Positions 17,074 through 27,847 are shown, numbered from the stretch's first letter. The stretch is DNA of 64,000 nucleotides from Rhizobium sp. ICMP 5592 (GCF_009498525.1 NZ_QSNT01000002.1:1178001-1242000), one strand, 5' to 3'. Notes: generated by a model not told the origin, from the letters alone. Numbers and translations are program-made.

Positions 17074-19938
17074 CTACTCCGCGGCTTCGGCATAATCCTC
17101 GACCGGCGGGCAGGTGCAGATCAGGTTCCGGTCGCCATAGACGTTGTCGACGCGGTTGACGGGCGACCAGTATTTGTCGACCCGGAAGGCGCCCGGCGGG
17201 AAGCAGGCTTGTTCGCGGGAATAGGGCCTGTTCCACTCGCCAACGAGGTCTTCGACCGTGTGCGGCGCGTTTTTCAGCGGGTTGTCGGCCTTGTCCATCT
17301 GGCCCTCTTCGATGGCGCGGGCCTCCTCGCGGATCGCCAGCATCGCCTCGCAGAAGCGGTCGAGTTCGGCTTTGGTTTCCGATTCGGTCGGCTCGATCAT
17401 CAGCGTGCCGGCGACCGGCCAACTCATGGTCGGCGCATGGAAGCCGCAGTCGATCAGGCGCTTGGCGACGTCATCGACGGTGACGCCGGCGCTGTCGACC
17501 AGTGGGCGCGTGTCGATGATGCATTCATGCGCGACACGGCCGGTCTTCGACTTGTAGAGCACGTCGTAAGCGCCCTTCAGTCGCGCGGCGATGTAGTTGG
17601 CGTTGAGGATCGCGACCTTGGTCGCCTGCGTCAGCCCTTCGCCGCCCATCATCAGGCAATAGCTCCAGGAGATCGGCAGGATCGAAGCCGAGCCGAAGGC
17701 AGCCGCCGAGACCGCGCCGGGACGTCCGTCCGTCTCCGGGTGGCCGGGCAGGTGTTCTGCCAGATGCGCCTTGACGCCAATCGGTCCCATGCCGGGGCCG
17801 CCGCCGCCATGCGGAATGCAGAAGGTCTTGTGCAGGTTCAAGTGGCTGACGTCGGAGCCGATGTCGCCGGGGCGGGAAAGGCCGACCATGGCGTTCATGT
17901 TGGCACCGTCGAGATAGACTTGGCCGCCGTGCTTGTGCACGAGATCGCAGATCTCCTTCACCGTCTCCTCGAAGACGCCGTGTGTCGAAGGGTAGGTGAT
18001 CATGCAGCAGGAGAGGTTGGCAGCATATTGCTCCGCCTTGGCGCGGAAATCGGCCATGTCGATATCGCCGTCGTCGCTGACCTTGACGACCACCACCTTC
18101 ATGCCGGCCATCTGCGCGGAGGCCGGGTTGGTGCCGTGCGCCGAAGTCGGGATCAGGCAGATGTCGCGGTGACCCTCGCCATTGGCGATATGGTAGTTGC
18201 GGATGGTGAGCAGGCCGGCATATTCGCCCTGCGCGCCGGAATTCGGCTGCATGGAGAAGGCGTCATAGCCCGTCACGGCGCAGAGCTTTTCCGTGAGATC
18301 GTCAATCATCTCGCGATAGCCGAGCGCCTGATCGGCTGGAACGAAAGGATGAATATCCGAGAATTCAGGCCAGCTTATCGGCAACATCTCAGCTGTTGCA
18401 TTAAGCTTCATCGTGCAGGAACCGAGCGGGATCATCGAGCGGTCGAGCGCCAGATCGCGATCGGAGAGCCGGCGGATATAGCGGGTCATCTCGCTTTCGG
18501 CGCGGTTCATGTGGAAGATCGGATGCGTCAGATATTCGCTGGTGCGCAGCAGGGTCTTCGGCAGGCGATAGCCCGGCTCGAAATCGGCGAGGCGGAAATT
18601 GCCGCCGAAGGCACGCCAGACTGCCTCCAGCGTCGCCGGCCGCGTGCGCTCGTCAAGGCTCATGCCGATTTTCGTTTCGCCCACCTTGCGCAAGTTGACG
18701 CCTTCGGCGACGGCGGCGCGCAGGATCAGGCCCTGCATATGGCCGACCTCGACGGTGATAGTGTCGAAGAAGGTCTCCTGCTCGATGGTGTAGCCGAGTT
18801 TCTCCAGACCCTTGGCCATCAGCACGGCCTTCTGGTGCACCTGCTGGGCAATCGCCTTGATGCCCTGCGGGCCGTGGAAGACGGCATACATGGACGCCAT
18901 CACGGCGAGGAGGACCTGCGCGGTGCAGATGTTGGATGTCGCCTTTTCGCGGCGGATATGCTGTTCGCGCGTCTGAAGCGACAAGCGGTAGGCGCGGTTG
19001 CCGCGCGCATCGACCGAGACGCCGACCAGACGGCCCGGCATGGAGCGCTTGTAGGTGTCCTTGACGGCCATATAGGCCGCATGCGGGCCACCATAGCCGA
19101 CAGGCACGCCGAAGCGCTGCGAGCAGCCGATGGCGATATCCGCGCCCATTTCGCCGGGCGACTTCAGTAGCGTCAGCGCCAGCGGGTCGGCAGCAACGAC
19201 GGCGATCGCGCCGGTCTGGTGCAGCCTTGCGATCAGGCCGGTGAAATCATGGATGTGACCATGCGTGCCGGGATACTGGAAGATCGCGCCGAAGACGTCG
19301 ACCGGATCGAGATCGGTGAAAGGATTGCCGACGATGACGTTCCAGCCGAGCGGTTCGGCGCGGGTCTTGATCAGCGCGATGGTCTGCGGATGGCAATCGG
19401 CGTCGACAAAGAAGGCCTTGGCCTTGGATTTCGCCACGCGCTCGGCCATCGCCATGCCTTCGGCGGCGGCGGTCGCTTCATCGAGCAGCGAGGCGTTGGC
19501 GACATCGAGACCGGTGAGGTCGCAGATCATCGTCTGGTAGTTCAGCAGCGCCTCGAGGCGGCCCTGGCTAATTTCCGGCTGGTAGGGCGTATAGGCAGTG
19601 TACCAGGCCGGGTTTTCCAGGATGGTGCGCTGGATGACCGGTGGCGTGATCGTGCCGTAATAGCCCTGGCCGATCAGCGACACGAGAACCTTGTTCTTGT
19701 TGGCGGTCTCGCGCAGCTTGTCGAGCGCCTCACGCTCCGTCATCGGCGCACCCCAGACAAGTGGGGCCTTCTGGCGGATGGATGGCGGCAGCGTTGCATC
19801 GATCAGCTTGTCGAGGCTGCCATAACCGATCACCTTGAGCATATCGGCCATCTCCGAGGGAGACGGGCCGATATGACGGCGATTGGCGAAATCGTATGGC
19901 TGATAATCGGTGAATGTGAATTCCGTCGGCGTCGTCAT
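17074..19938 (-). CDS. gcvP: Glycine dehydrogenase (decarboxylating), P protein
   Basis: GcvP (954 residues, single-chain form) decarboxylates glycine with PLP and transfers the aminomethyl group to lipoyl-GcvH. Both halves are present: the N-terminal half with [24 protein letters not shown] and [18 protein letters not shown], and the C-terminal half with the PLP lysine in [18 protein letters not shown] and the [13 protein letters not shown] segment. It overlaps gcvH by 4 bp (ATGA), so it is the last gene of the gcvTHP operon. Confidence 0.97.
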   Translation of the reverse strand: MTTPTEFTFTDYQPYDFANRRHIGPSPSEMADMLKVIGYGSLDKLIDATLPPSIRQKAPLVWGAPMTEREALDKLRETANKNKVLVSLIGQGYYGTITPPVIQRTILENPAWYTAYTPYQPEISQGRLEALLNYQTMICDLTGLDVANASLLDEATAAAEGMAMAERVAKSKAKAFFVDADCHPQTIALIKTRAEPLGWNVIVGNPFTDLDPVDVFGAIFQYPGTHGHIHDFTGLIARLHQTGAIAVVAADPLALTLLKSPGEMGADIAIGCSQRFGVPVGYGGPHAAYMAVKDTYKRSMPGRLVGVSVDARGNRAYRLSLQTREQHIRREKATSNICTAQVLLAVMASMYAVFHGPQGIKAIAQQVHQKAVLMAKGLEKLGYTIEQETFFDTITVEVGHMQGLILRAAVAEGVNLRKVGETKIGMSLDERTRPATLEAVWRAFGGNFRLADFEPGYRLPKTLLRTSEYLTHPIFHMNRAESEMTRYIRRLSDRDLALDRSMIPLGSCTMKLNATAEMLPISWPEFSDIHPFVPADQALGYREMIDDLTEKLCAVTGYDAFSMQPNSGAQGEYAGLLTIRNYHIANGEGHRDICLIPTSAHGTNPASAQMAGMKVVVVKVSDDGDIDMADFRAKAEQYAANLSCCMITYPSTHGVFEETVKEICDLVHKHGGQVYLDGANMNAMVGLSRPGDIGSDVSHLNLHKTFCIPHGGGGPGMGPIGVKAHLAEHLPGHPETDGRPGAVSAAAFGSASILPISWSYCLMMGGEGLTQATKVAILNANYIAARLKGAYDVLYKSKTGRVAHECIIDTRPLVDSAGVTVDDVAKRLIDCGFHAPTMSWPVAGTLMIEPTESETKAELDRFCEAMLAIREEARAIEEGQMDKADNPLKNAPHTVEDLVGEWNRPYSREQACFPPGAFRVDKYWSPVNRVDNVYGDRNLICTCPPVEDYAEAAE

Positions 19939-20300
19939 TCCTTGATGAACTCCTTATAGCCAGATTCATCAAACAAAGCATTTGCATCTGCTACATTCTT
20001 CAACTTGATCTTGAAGAACCAGCCTTCTCCCATCGGATCGTTATTAACGAGCTCTGGATCATCCACAATCGCGCTGTTGATTTCGGTGATCTCGCCGGCA
20101 AGCGGACAATAGACATCTGAGGCCGCCTTAACGGATTCGACGACTGCCGCGCCTTCACCCTTGTCGAGACTGGTGCCGACGTCAGGCAGTTGCACGAAAA
20201 CGAGATCGCCGAGTTGTTTGGTTGCAAACTCCGTGATCCCCACGGTCGCGACGTCGCCTTCGATATTCAGCCACTCGTGTTCATCGGTAAATTTCAGCAT
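19935..20300 (-). CDS. gcvH: Glycine cleavage system H protein
   Basis: GcvH (121 residues) carries the aminomethyl group on a lipoyl arm between GcvP, GcvT and the lipoamide dehydrogenase. The lipoylated lysine is in [11 protein letters not shown] near residue 62, and the flanking hammerhead-fold segments [11 protein letters not shown] and [16 protein letters not shown] are standard. It needs lipoate made with LipB, which is encoded in this window. The gap from gcvT is 27 bp. Confidence 0.97.
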   Translation of the reverse strand: MLKFTDEHEWLNIEGDVATVGITEFATKQLGDLVFVQLPDVGTSLDKGEGAAVVESVKAASDVYCPLAGEITEINSAIVDDPELVNNDPMGEGWFFKIKLKNVADANALFDESGYKEFIKE

Positions 20301-20327
20301 GGATAATCCTCTCTGGGCTATGACGTC

Positions 20328-21464
20328 TTAGCGTTTGTAGGTCGGGGTGATGAAAGGCAGGGCGGAGACCCGGACGGGCAGGTATTTGCCTCGCACTTCC
20401 GCGTAGACCAGCGTATCGGGTGCGGCGGCGCTGTTGGGCAGGTAGCCCATGGCGACAGGAGCTTCGACGCTCGGCCCGAAGCCACCCGAGGTGACTTCGC
20501 CAATCTCGGTCTTGCCCTCGGCATCAGCGTAGAGCTTGGCGTGGCCGCGAACCGGCGCCTTGCCTTCTGGCTTCAGGCCGACGCGACGGCGCGTGGCGCC
20601 ATTATCGAGTTCGGCAAGGATGCGTGCGCTGCCAGGGAAGCCGCCGGCGCGCAGGCCGCCGGTTTTGCGGGCTTTCTGCATGCCCCATTCCAGGGCTGCT
20701 TCCACCGGCGTCGTCGTCTGGTCGATGTCGTTGCCGTAAAGGCAGAGCCCGGCTTCGAGGCGCAAAGAGTCTCGAGCGCCGAGGCCGATCGGCTGGACGT
20801 CCGGATGTTCCAGCAGCCGCTTGGCGATATCCTCGGCCTTGTCAGCCGGTACGGAGATTTCAAAACCATCTTCGCCGCTATAGCCCGAACGCGAAACCAG
20901 GCAGGAAACGTCGTGCAGGCGACAATGGCGCACATCCATGAACTTCATGTAGGCGAGATCCGCCCAGAGCTCGGCAAGAACCGAAACGGCGCGGGGTCCC
21001 TGCAGCGCGATCAGAGTGCGGTCGAGTAAAGTGATTTCGCAGCTATCGCCGATATGCTTCTGAAGATGCTTGAGATCTTCTTCCTTGCAGGAGGCATTGA
21101 CGACGACGAAAAGATAGTCGTCCATATGGGTGATCATCAGATCGTCGAGGATGCCGCCATTGTCGTCGGTGAAGAAACCGTAGCGCTGACGTCCCTCCGC
21201 GAGACCGAGAATATCGACCGGCACGAGGCTTTCGAGCGCCAGCGCCGCATCCTCATATTTGCCGGAGCGGGCGCGGATCGTTACCTGGCCCATATGAGAA
21301 ACGTCGAACAGGCCGGCGGAGGCGCGGGTCCAGAGATGCTCCTTCATCACGCCGGCGGGATATTGCACCGGCATGTCATAGCCGGCGAACGGCACCATGC
21401 GGGCTCCGAGCGACAGATGCAGGGCGTGAAGGGGTGTCTTGTTCAGGGCAGCGGTCTCGTCCAA
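20328..21464 (-). CDS. gcvT: Glycine cleavage system T protein (aminomethyltransferase)
   Basis: GcvT (378 residues) transfers the methylene group from GcvH to tetrahydrofolate, releasing ammonia. The folate-binding region VPFAGYDMPVQY, the catalytic-region LFDVSHMGQ and the SGYSGEDGFEI segment identify it. No suitable ATG exists. The most likely start is TTG at 21464, preceded by CCGGAG with good spacing and giving the family N-terminus DETAALNKTPLHALHL. A tandem glycine riboswitch lies in the leader. Confidence 0.95.
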   Translation of the reverse strand: MDETAALNKTPLHALHLSLGARMVPFAGYDMPVQYPAGVMKEHLWTRASAGLFDVSHMGQVTIRARSGKYEDAALALESLVPVDILGLAEGRQRYGFFTDDNGGILDDLMITHMDDYLFVVVNASCKEEDLKHLQKHIGDSCEITLLDRTLIALQGPRAVSVLAELWADLAYMKFMDVRHCRLHDVSCLVSRSGYSGEDGFEISVPADKAEDIAKRLLEHPDVQPIGLGARDSLRLEAGLCLYGNDIDQTTTPVEAALEWGMQKARKTGGLRAGGFPGSARILAELDNGATRRRVGLKPEGKAPVRGHAKLYADAEGKTEIGEVTSGGFGPSVEAPVAMGYLPNSAAAPDTLVYAEVRGKYLPVRVSALPFITPTYKR

Positions 21465-21535
21465 ATGACGTCTCCGGGGTTTGCGCTCGGTTAAAAGCGC
21501 AGGGCTCAAAATTTCGGCGCGGCTGCGCCTTACGA

Positions 21536-21695
21536 TGAGCCCCCTCTGTCCGTTTGCCTGAGATTGTTATCCCTTCGGCGAACGCTTGCGCGTTTCTCTC
21601 CAGAGTTCCGTCTGCCCCTTGCTGGTCCTTTGGCCTGAGAGTTTCCGGGGCGGTTGCTCCTTCGGCACCGGCTTGCGCCGGATTCTCCCAACAAG
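21536..21695 (-). ncRNA. Tandem glycine riboswitch (gcvT leader)
   Basis: On the minus strand, two copies of the glycine aptamer core follow one another. Each has the GGAGA start, a P2 hairpin with the CCGAAGG junction (the second reads GCCGAAGGGA) and the closing CTCAGGCNAA-GGAC segment. The first aptamer covers about 21695-21620 and the second about 21604-21540. Glycine binding normally turns on glycine-cleavage genes. No expression platform was folded by computation. Confidence 0.93.
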
Positions 21696-21880
21696 GTTGA
21701 GTGCCATTATCTGGTAGTCGCCGGAGATGGCAAGGGGCAAATGTCGCCCTTGAACAAATTTTTGTCGCGCGGCTTGTTTGAGCACACGCGGAAGTGCGCG
21801 ACCAGCGGATGCAAGGGACTTTGCAACGGCGTCTCTAGAGGCTATCCCATGAGGCCAATGGAGAGGCAGGGCAGGAGACA

Positions 21881-22417
21881 ATGATGAACCGCAATTATGC
21901 CGTGGCATTGCTGATATCGGCGACCGTATTTTCGTTTTCGACGACGGCCGTCGTGGCACAGCAGAGCAACGACGCCAACAGCATGCACGGGATGCACATG
22001 GATGCGGGCAAGGCGCCGGCGGGTTCGGCAACCGCCAAGCTTGGCGACCTCGACATCAGCGGCGGCTACGTGCGCGCCATGTTACCGGGTCAGCCGGTTG
22101 GCGGCGGCTACATTACCATCCACAATGGCGGCAAGAGCGACGACAAGCTCACCTCCGTCACATCCTCGCAAGCCGGCAAGGTCGAGCTGCATCAGATGAA
22201 GATGGAGGGCGAGGTCATGAAGATGCGCGAAGTCAAGGAAGGCATCGCCATTCCTGCCGGCGCCACCGTGACGCTTTCGCCGAGCAGCATGCACATGATG
22301 TTCAAGCAGGTGAAGACGCCGTTCAAGCAGGGCGGCACCGTGCCGGTTATGCTGATGTTCGAGAAGGCAGGCATGGTCGACATCCCCTTGCCGGTCGTCG
22401 CGCCGAACGCAAACTGA
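21881..22417 (+). CDS. Periplasmic copper chaperone PCu(A)C-like protein
   Basis: This 178-residue protein starts with a signal peptide (MMNRNYAVALLISATVFSF, cleavage near AVVAQQ). The PCu(A)C core has the copper ligands spaced as in the H-M...M...H-M pattern: VELHQMKMEGEVMKM and later SSMHMMFKQV. A short Met/His-rich segment (SMHGMHMD) follows the signal peptide and may be an additional metal-binding site. Such proteins deliver Cu(I) to cytochrome oxidase CuA or related targets. A second ATG one codon later is an equally possible start. Confidence 0.9.
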   Translation: MMNRNYAVALLISATVFSFSTTAVVAQQSNDANSMHGMHMDAGKAPAGSATAKLGDLDISGGYVRAMLPGQPVGGGYITIHNGGKSDDKLTSVTSSQAGKVELHQMKMEGEVMKMREVKEGIAIPAGATVTLSPSSMHMMFKQVKTPFKQGGTVPVMLMFEKAGMVDIPLPVVAPNAN

Positions 22418-22635
22418 GGTTTGAGCGACCACAGGCGTGCGACGTGGTCATAAAATTCCCTTTGATAGACAATTCCGGTTTCCACTTTTCCTCGAAATGC
22501 TCTAAAGCCACGTCAAAAGGCCGGGATGGACCGGCCCTGGGGCAAGATCGTCCTCAGTTTCTTGATTTGGCATGATGTTGCCCGAAACCGTTTCACGCTT
22601 TTCGGGACCACGCCGCGACTTTTGAAAGAAGAAAA

Positions 22636-23634
22636 ATGGCCGGGATTGAGCATATAGAGGTCGAGCCTGACGAGGCCGGCATGCGCCTCGACCGCTGGTT
22701 CAAGGTGCATTTCCCTGGGCTGGGCTTTGGGCAGTTGCAGAAGCTTATGCGTTCCGGTCAGGTCCGTGTCGATGGCGGCCGCGTGAAGACCGATGCGCGC
22801 GTGCAGCCGGGACAGATCGTTCGGATACCGCCGCTGGACGTCGACGCAAAAGGGGTGAAGAGCGGCCCGATCGGCAACAAGGATATGAAGCATTCCAGCG
22901 ACGCCGATCTTCTGGCGCGCATGCTGCTGCATGAGGACGAGAAGGTCTTCGTGCTGAACAAGCCGGCCGGCCTTGCGGTGCAGGGAGGCTCCGGCCTTAC
23001 CCGTCACATCGACAAGATGCTGGAAGCATGGACGAGCAAGAAGGGTGAGAAGCCGCGTCTGGTGCATCGTCTCGACCGTGACACCTCCGGCGTCCTGGTC
23101 GTTGCCCGCACCCGTGGTGCTGCTCAGAAGCTGACGGCCGCCTTCCGCGAACGCGATACCAAGAAGACCTATTGGTCGCTGGTAAAGGGCGTGCCGCGTA
23201 AGCACGAGGACAAGATCTCGACCTGGCTGGTGAAGGAAGCGACCGCCGACGGCGACCGAATGCGTATCGCCAAGCACGGAGAAGATGGCGCCGATCACGC
23301 TATCACCTATTATCGTGTGCTTGAAACGGCGGCACAGAGCCTCGCCTGGCTGGAGATGGAGCCCTATACCGGCCGTACGCACCAGTTGCGCGTTCATGCG
23401 CTGCATATGGGGCATCCGATCATCGGCGATCCTAAATATTTCGACGACGATCATAACTGGGATTTTCCGGGCGGCGTTCAGAACCGGCTGCATCTGCATG
23501 CCCGGCACATCGATATCCCGCATCCCAATGGCGGCCGCCTGCGCATCACTGCGCCGTTGCCGCCGCATATGGTGCAGACGTGGAACCTTCTCGGCCTTGA
23601 TATGGCATCGGCGGGGGAGCCGGACGACGAATGA
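22636..23634 (+). CDS. RluA-family 23S rRNA pseudouridine synthase (RluC-type)
   Basis: The 332-residue protein starts with an S4-like RNA-binding domain (MRLDRWFKVHFPGLGFGQLQKLMRSG). The RluA-type catalytic domain follows, with the catalytic Asp in HRLDRDTSGVLVVAR and the final GRTHQLRVHALHMGHPIIGDPKY. RluC modifies uridines 955, 2504 and 2580 of 23S rRNA; RluD is a close relative. The N-terminal S4 domain and overall pattern favour RluC, but I cannot exclude RluD-like specificity. It overlaps the next gene by 4 bp. Confidence 0.88.
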   Translation: MAGIEHIEVEPDEAGMRLDRWFKVHFPGLGFGQLQKLMRSGQVRVDGGRVKTDARVQPGQIVRIPPLDVDAKGVKSGPIGNKDMKHSSDADLLARMLLHEDEKVFVLNKPAGLAVQGGSGLTRHIDKMLEAWTSKKGEKPRLVHRLDRDTSGVLVVARTRGAAQKLTAAFRERDTKKTYWSLVKGVPRKHEDKISTWLVKEATADGDRMRIAKHGEDGADHAITYYRVLETAAQSLAWLEMEPYTGRTHQLRVHALHMGHPIIGDPKYFDDDHNWDFPGGVQNRLHLHARHIDIPHPNGGRLRITAPLPPHMVQTWNLLGLDMASAGEPDDE

Positions 23635-24284
23635 GCCTCGTTCTTTTCGATTGCGACGGGACGCTGGTCGACAGCGCGCGGCTGATCCACGAGGTCATGG
23701 CCCGCACCTTCGTCGACTTCGGTCACAAGCGTCCTGACGTTGCCTCCACCAAGTCGATCATCGGCCTGACGCTCGATATCGCGATTGCCCGCATGCAGGG
23801 CAAACCCCATGTCGATGACGAAGCAATCGCCATGACGGCGCATTACAAGGCGATCTATCCCGGCGTGCGCGACGAGGCGGATATGCAGACGCCGCTTTTT
23901 GACGGTATCAAGCCGTTGATCGAGACGCTGGCGGCCCGCGAAGGGTTGCTGCTGGGGGCCGTTACCGGCAAGTCGCGCCGTGGCCTGACGCATATTCTCG
24001 AGGTGAACGGCTTTACGCCTTATTTCGTCGTCTCGCGCACTGCCGACGACTGCCCTTCGAAGCCGCATCCGGCGATGGTGACGGAGTGCTGCAGCGAGAC
24101 GGGCATGGATCCGCATGATACTATCGTCATCGGCGATGCCATCTATGACATGCAGATGGCGAAGGCGGCGGGTGCGACCGCCATCGGCGTCGCCTGGGGC
24201 TATGCCTCGGTGGAAGAACTGCTGGCCGCCGGCGCTGACGCCATTGCCCATCATCCGAACGACCTGTTGAGCCATATTCTCTGA
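23631..24284 (+). CDS. HAD-superfamily hydrolase (subfamily IA)
   Basis: This 217-residue phosphatase has HAD motif I as FDCDGTLVDSA, motif II in GAVTGKSRRG, the lysine of motif III in SKPHPAM and motif IV in VIGDAIYDMQMAK. The helical cap between motifs I and II fits phosphoglycolate-phosphatase-like enzymes. The substrate cannot be assigned. ATGA overlap with the pseudouridine synthase suggests co-translation; the ATP12 gene follows after 9 bp. Confidence 0.9.
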   Translation: MSLVLFDCDGTLVDSARLIHEVMARTFVDFGHKRPDVASTKSIIGLTLDIAIARMQGKPHVDDEAIAMTAHYKAIYPGVRDEADMQTPLFDGIKPLIETLAAREGLLLGAVTGKSRRGLTHILEVNGFTPYFVVSRTADDCPSKPHPAMVTECCSETGMDPHDTIVIGDAIYDMQMAKAAGATAIGVAWGYASVEELLAAGADAIAHHPNDLLSHIL

Positions 24285-24293
24285 GGTGACGCC

Positions 24294-25079
24294 ATGCGCG
24301 ACCTGTTGAACGACCTTTCCGAAGGCCTGAGCCACCCCGACCCGATCCGCCGTGCGCAGATCCAGATGAAGAAGCCCTTGCCGAAGCGATTCTACAAAGA
24401 TGTGGGCATCCGCGAGGGCGAGGACGGCTATGTGATCGAACTGGACGGCAAGGTGGTGAAGACGCCAGCCCGCCGATCGCTCGCGGTGCCGACCGAGGCG
24501 CTGGCGAAACTTTTGGCGGCCGAATGGGCGCGACAGACCGATGTCATTAACCCCACCGTCATGCCGGTAACACGTCTGGTCAATACCGCGCTTGATGGCG
24601 TGGCGACCGATCCGCAAGCGGTTTTCGAGGACATCCTGCGCTTTTCCTCCAGCGATCTACTCTGCTACCGCGCCGATCAACCAGAGCGGCTGGTGGAACG
24701 GCAATCGGAACGGTGGGATCCACTAATCGATTGGGCAGCCAATGAGCTCGGCGCCCGCTTCATCCTGGCGGAAGGCGTGATGCATCAGGAACAGCCGCGC
24801 GAGGCGATCGCCGCCTTCGCGGTGACGCTGCGCAAATACGATACGCCGCTGGAACTCGCCAGCCTGCACACGATCACCACGCTGACGGGGTCGGCGATCT
24901 TGGCGCTCGCCTTTGCCGAGGGCCGACTACCTCTCGCCGAGGTCTGGTCGCTCGCGCATCTCGATGAAGACTGGACGATCGAGCAATGGGGTCATGACGA
25001 GGAAGCGGATCATCGCCGCGCCCAGCGCTTCGAAGAGTTTCAGGCGGCAACGGATGTATTTTCTGCGCTTCGCAGTTGA
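24294..25079 (+). CDS. ATP12-family F1-ATPase assembly chaperone
   Basis: The 261-residue protein matches ATP12 (F1 alpha-subunit assembly chaperone, found in mitochondria and Alphaproteobacteria). Recognisable segments are LPKRFYKDVGI, YVIELDGKVVKTPARRSLAVPTEALAKLLAAEWARQ (in two adjacent parts), the MPVTRLVNTALDG block and the C-terminal LSLAHLDEDW-like region (VWSLAHLDEDWTIEQWG). It helps assemble F1 of the ATP synthase. Confidence 0.93.
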   Translation: MRDLLNDLSEGLSHPDPIRRAQIQMKKPLPKRFYKDVGIREGEDGYVIELDGKVVKTPARRSLAVPTEALAKLLAAEWARQTDVINPTVMPVTRLVNTALDGVATDPQAVFEDILRFSSSDLLCYRADQPERLVERQSERWDPLIDWAANELGARFILAEGVMHQEQPREAIAAFAVTLRKYDTPLELASLHTITTLTGSAILALAFAEGRLPLAEVWSLAHLDEDWTIEQWGHDEEADHRRAQRFEEFQAATDVFSALRS

Positions 25080-25149
25080 ATGTTGTTGATTTCCAGTCCG
25101 TTATATCGAACTCTGCACACTACGGGGTTGGGAGTTCGGGACGCGAATC

Positions 25150-25626
25150 ATGCTGCAATTGAGGTCGGGGGCGGTATCTGCGCTCGTGGGATGTTTGGCG
25201 CTGGCTGCGTGCTCTAGCTGGTCGCTGACGGAACCACCTGCGCCTCCGGCCTATGATGTTCGCAGCGCCACGGTTGTCGCCGACCAGGCCGTTCCGCCAG
25301 TTCCGCCGACGTTGCTGTCAGCCATCAATGATCACGTCAACGCCGCCATCGCCGTAACGACGCGCGATACGCCATTGCCGAAGGTGGTATTGACGATCCG
25401 TCTAACGGACCTTCGCAAGGGGCGCAGCTTCAACAAGGACCGCAATTCGGCAAAGATCAATGTCGATGCTGCCTCGGTCGATAATGGTGCGGTACTCGCG
25501 ATCGCCTCCTTCGATATCGTGAACTACACACAGGATCCGACCGCGGCCAACGATCTGATGGCCGAGGATGTTGCCGCTCGTATCCGGTCGATCTTCGTGC
25601 TGAAGGCGCCGCCGCTGGTGAACTGA
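25150..25626 (+). CDS. Putative lipoprotein of unknown function
   Basis: The 158-residue protein has a short signal sequence ending with a lipobox (LALAACSSW; Cys near residue 21 would be lipidated). A Pro-rich linker (EPPAPPAYD and QAVPPVPP) follows. The remainder is a small domain with alternating strands and a C-terminal helix. No family is recognised. It lies between the ATP12 gene and pccB, 62 bp upstream of the latter. Confidence 0.75.
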   Translation: MLQLRSGAVSALVGCLALAACSSWSLTEPPAPPAYDVRSATVVADQAVPPVPPTLLSAINDHVNAAIAVTTRDTPLPKVVLTIRLTDLRKGRSFNKDRNSAKINVDAASVDNGAVLAIASFDIVNYTQDPTAANDLMAEDVAARIRSIFVLKAPPLVN

Positions 25627-25688
25627 GCATACCGCTTCAAACTATTCCTGCGGCATGCTAAGCCGGATAAGCGCAGAAGAGGACCATC

Positions 25689-27221
25689 ATGAAAGAGATC
25701 CTGCAGGAACTGGAACGTCGCCGGGAGGTCGCAAGGCTCGGAGGCGGACAGGCGCGTATCGATGCGCAGCATGCGCGCGGCAAGCTGACGGCGCGCGAGC
25801 GCATCGACATCTTTCTCGATGAAGGCTCCTTCGAGGAGTTCGACATGTTCGTCGAGCACCGGTCGACCGATTTCGGCATGGACAAGACCAAGATCGCCGG
25901 CGATGGCGTCGTCACCGGCTGGGGCACGGTCAATGGCCGCACCGTTTTCCTCTTCGCCAAGGATTTTACCGTCTTCGGCGGCTCGCTTTCGCAGGCGCAT
26001 GCCGAGAAGATCATGAAGGTCCAGGATATGGCGCTGAAGAACCGCGCGCCGATCATCGGGATCTACGATGCCGGCGGCGCGCGCATTCAGGAGGGTGTGG
26101 CGGCGCTCGGCGGCTATGCGGAGGTGTTCCAGCGCAATGTGCTCGCCTCCGGCGTCATTCCGCAGATTTCGATCATCATGGGGCCTTGCGCCGGCGGCGA
26201 CGTCTATTCACCTGCCATGACCGACTTCATCTTCATGGTGCGCGACACCTCCTATATGTTCGTGACTGGCCCGGATGTTGTAAAGACCGTCACCAACGAG
26301 ACCGTGACGTCCGAGCAACTCGGCGGGGCCTCGGTTCATACGACAAAATCCTCGATCGCCGATGCCGCCTACGACAACGACATTGATACGCTTTTGCAGG
26401 TGCGCCGGCTCATCGATTTTCTGCCGCAGTCGAACACCGCGGCTCTTCCGGAAATCGAGTGCTATCAATCGGTCACCGACCCGGACATGTCGCTCGACAC
26501 GATCATCCCCGCCAATGCCAACAAGCCCTATGACATCAAGGAGCTGATCCAGAAGGTGGCGGACGAGGGGGATTTCTTCGAGATTCAGGCGAGTTTCGCG
26601 AGAAATATCGTCTGCGGCTTTGGCCGCATCGAGGGGGCGACGGTCGGCTTCGTCGCCAACCAGCCCATGGTGCTTGCCGGCGTGCTTGATAGCGACGCCT
26701 CGCGCAAGGCGGCGCGTTTCGTGCGCTTCTGCGATTGCTTCAATATTCCGCTCGTCACCTTCGTCGACGTGCCCGGTTTCCTGCCAGGCACCGCGCAGGA
26801 GTATGGCGGGCTGATCAAGCATGGCGCCAAGCTGCTCTTCGCCTATGCCGAGGCCACCGTGCCGAAGCTCACCGTCATCACCCGCAAGGCTTTCGGCGGC
26901 GCCTATGACGTCATGGCGTCGAAACATCTGCGCGGCGATCTCAATTATGCCTGGCCGACTGCACAGATTGCCGTCATGGGTGCCAAGGGCGCGGTCGAGA
27001 TTATCTTCCGCAAGGATATCGCCGATCCGGAGAAGATCGCGGCGCATACGAAAATGTATGAAGACCGTTTCCTGTCACCCTTCGTCGCCGCGGAGCGCGG
27101 CTATATCGACGAGGTGATCAAACCGCACTCGACTCGGCGTCGGCTGGCACAGGGTTTGAAAATGCTGCGCAACAAGGATCTGACCAATCCATGGAAGAAG
27201 CACGACAACATTCCACTTTAG
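25689..27221 (+). CDS. pccB: Propionyl-CoA carboxylase beta chain
   Basis: The 510-residue carboxyltransferase subunit joins carboxybiotin to propionyl-CoA. The two half-domains are visible: the N-terminal one with [22 protein letters not shown] in two parts and [19 protein letters not shown], and the C-terminal one with [17 protein letters not shown] and [11 protein letters not shown]. It works with the biotin-carboxylase subunit encoded at 30958-32967. An AAGAGGACC ribosome-binding site supports ATG 25689. Substrate preference for propionyl-CoA is inferred from resemblance to PccB. Confidence 0.93.
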   Translation: MKEILQELERRREVARLGGGQARIDAQHARGKLTARERIDIFLDEGSFEEFDMFVEHRSTDFGMDKTKIAGDGVVTGWGTVNGRTVFLFAKDFTVFGGSLSQAHAEKIMKVQDMALKNRAPIIGIYDAGGARIQEGVAALGGYAEVFQRNVLASGVIPQISIIMGPCAGGDVYSPAMTDFIFMVRDTSYMFVTGPDVVKTVTNETVTSEQLGGASVHTTKSSIADAAYDNDIDTLLQVRRLIDFLPQSNTAALPEIECYQSVTDPDMSLDTIIPANANKPYDIKELIQKVADEGDFFEIQASFARNIVCGFGRIEGATVGFVANQPMVLAGVLDSDASRKAARFVRFCDCFNIPLVTFVDVPGFLPGTAQEYGGLIKHGAKLLFAYAEATVPKLTVITRKAFGGAYDVMASKHLRGDLNYAWPTAQIAVMGAKGAVEIIFRKDIADPEKIAAHTKMYEDRFLSPFVAAERGYIDEVIKPHSTRRRLAQGLKMLRNKDLTNPWKKHDNIPL

Positions 27222-27344
27222 GCATGTGACAACAAGTCACGGATTTTACACGGTAAATTGATTGGACGTTAGAAGCCGTGTTTTCACGTTCGCAATCAAC
27301 CCCTCTAATGCTCTCATTTGGGGGAGTTAGAACTGGAGTTTAAA

Positions 27345-27737
27345 ATGGCGCTTTCCGATCGGCTGAATCAATATCAGCCTTATGCTCTTACTGTGCTGCG
27401 TATCGTTACCGGCGTCCTGTTCATCGAACATGGCACGCAGAAGCTTTTCGGCTTCCCGGCCGGTGGTCAATTTCCAAGCCCGCTGCCAACCCTGCTTTTG
27501 GTTCAGGGCCTTCTCGAGGTCATCGGCGGACTGGCAGTCGTCGTCGGCTTCTTTACCCGTCCCGTCGCATTCATCCTCTGCGGCAACATGGCGGTCGCCT
27601 ACTTCATGGCGCATTACCCGAAGAATTTCTTCCCCGCCAATAATGGCGGCGACGCAGCTATCCTGTACTGCTTCATCTTCCTGTTCCTGATCTTTGCGGG
27701 TCCTGGCCTTTTAGCACTAGACAACCGCAAGAAGTAA
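27345..27737 (+). CDS. DoxX-family membrane protein
   Basis: The 130-residue protein has about four hydrophobic helices and the DoxX signature features: LRIVTGVLFIEHGTQKLFGFP at the start and GGLAVVVGFFTRPVAFILCGNM in the middle. DoxX proteins are small inner-membrane proteins linked with oxidoreductase or redox-stress systems; the exact function is unknown. ATG 27345 with a CTGGAG ribosome-binding site was preferred over a start nine codons upstream. Confidence 0.88.
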   Translation: MALSDRLNQYQPYALTVLRIVTGVLFIEHGTQKLFGFPAGGQFPSPLPTLLLVQGLLEVIGGLAVVVGFFTRPVAFILCGNMAVAYFMAHYPKNFFPANNGGDAAILYCFIFLFLIFAGPGLLALDNRKK

Positions 27738-27802
27738 TCAATCCCATCGTCGGGCTCGGCCAATCTGCAGATCCGACACATCGTCATTACCCCCATCGCA
27801 TC

Positions 27803-27847
27803 GGGCGCGGCGCGCAAAAGCTCTTCAGCTTTTCGTCCGCGCCCTTT
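27803..27847. terminator. Large terminator between DoxX gene and gdx
   Basis: An outer 8-bp stem (GGGCGCGG with CCGCGCCC) encloses an inner 7-bp AAAAGCT stem with a TTC-type loop. T residues follow on the plus strand. The structure lies between convergent genes and probably ends both transcripts. Confidence 0.7.

Noticed and set aside
16648..19170. Plus-strand frame of 840 codons opposite gcvP
   Set aside because: gcvP has intact catalytic motifs and an ATGA overlap with gcvH; the opposite frame looks like reverse-complement translation.
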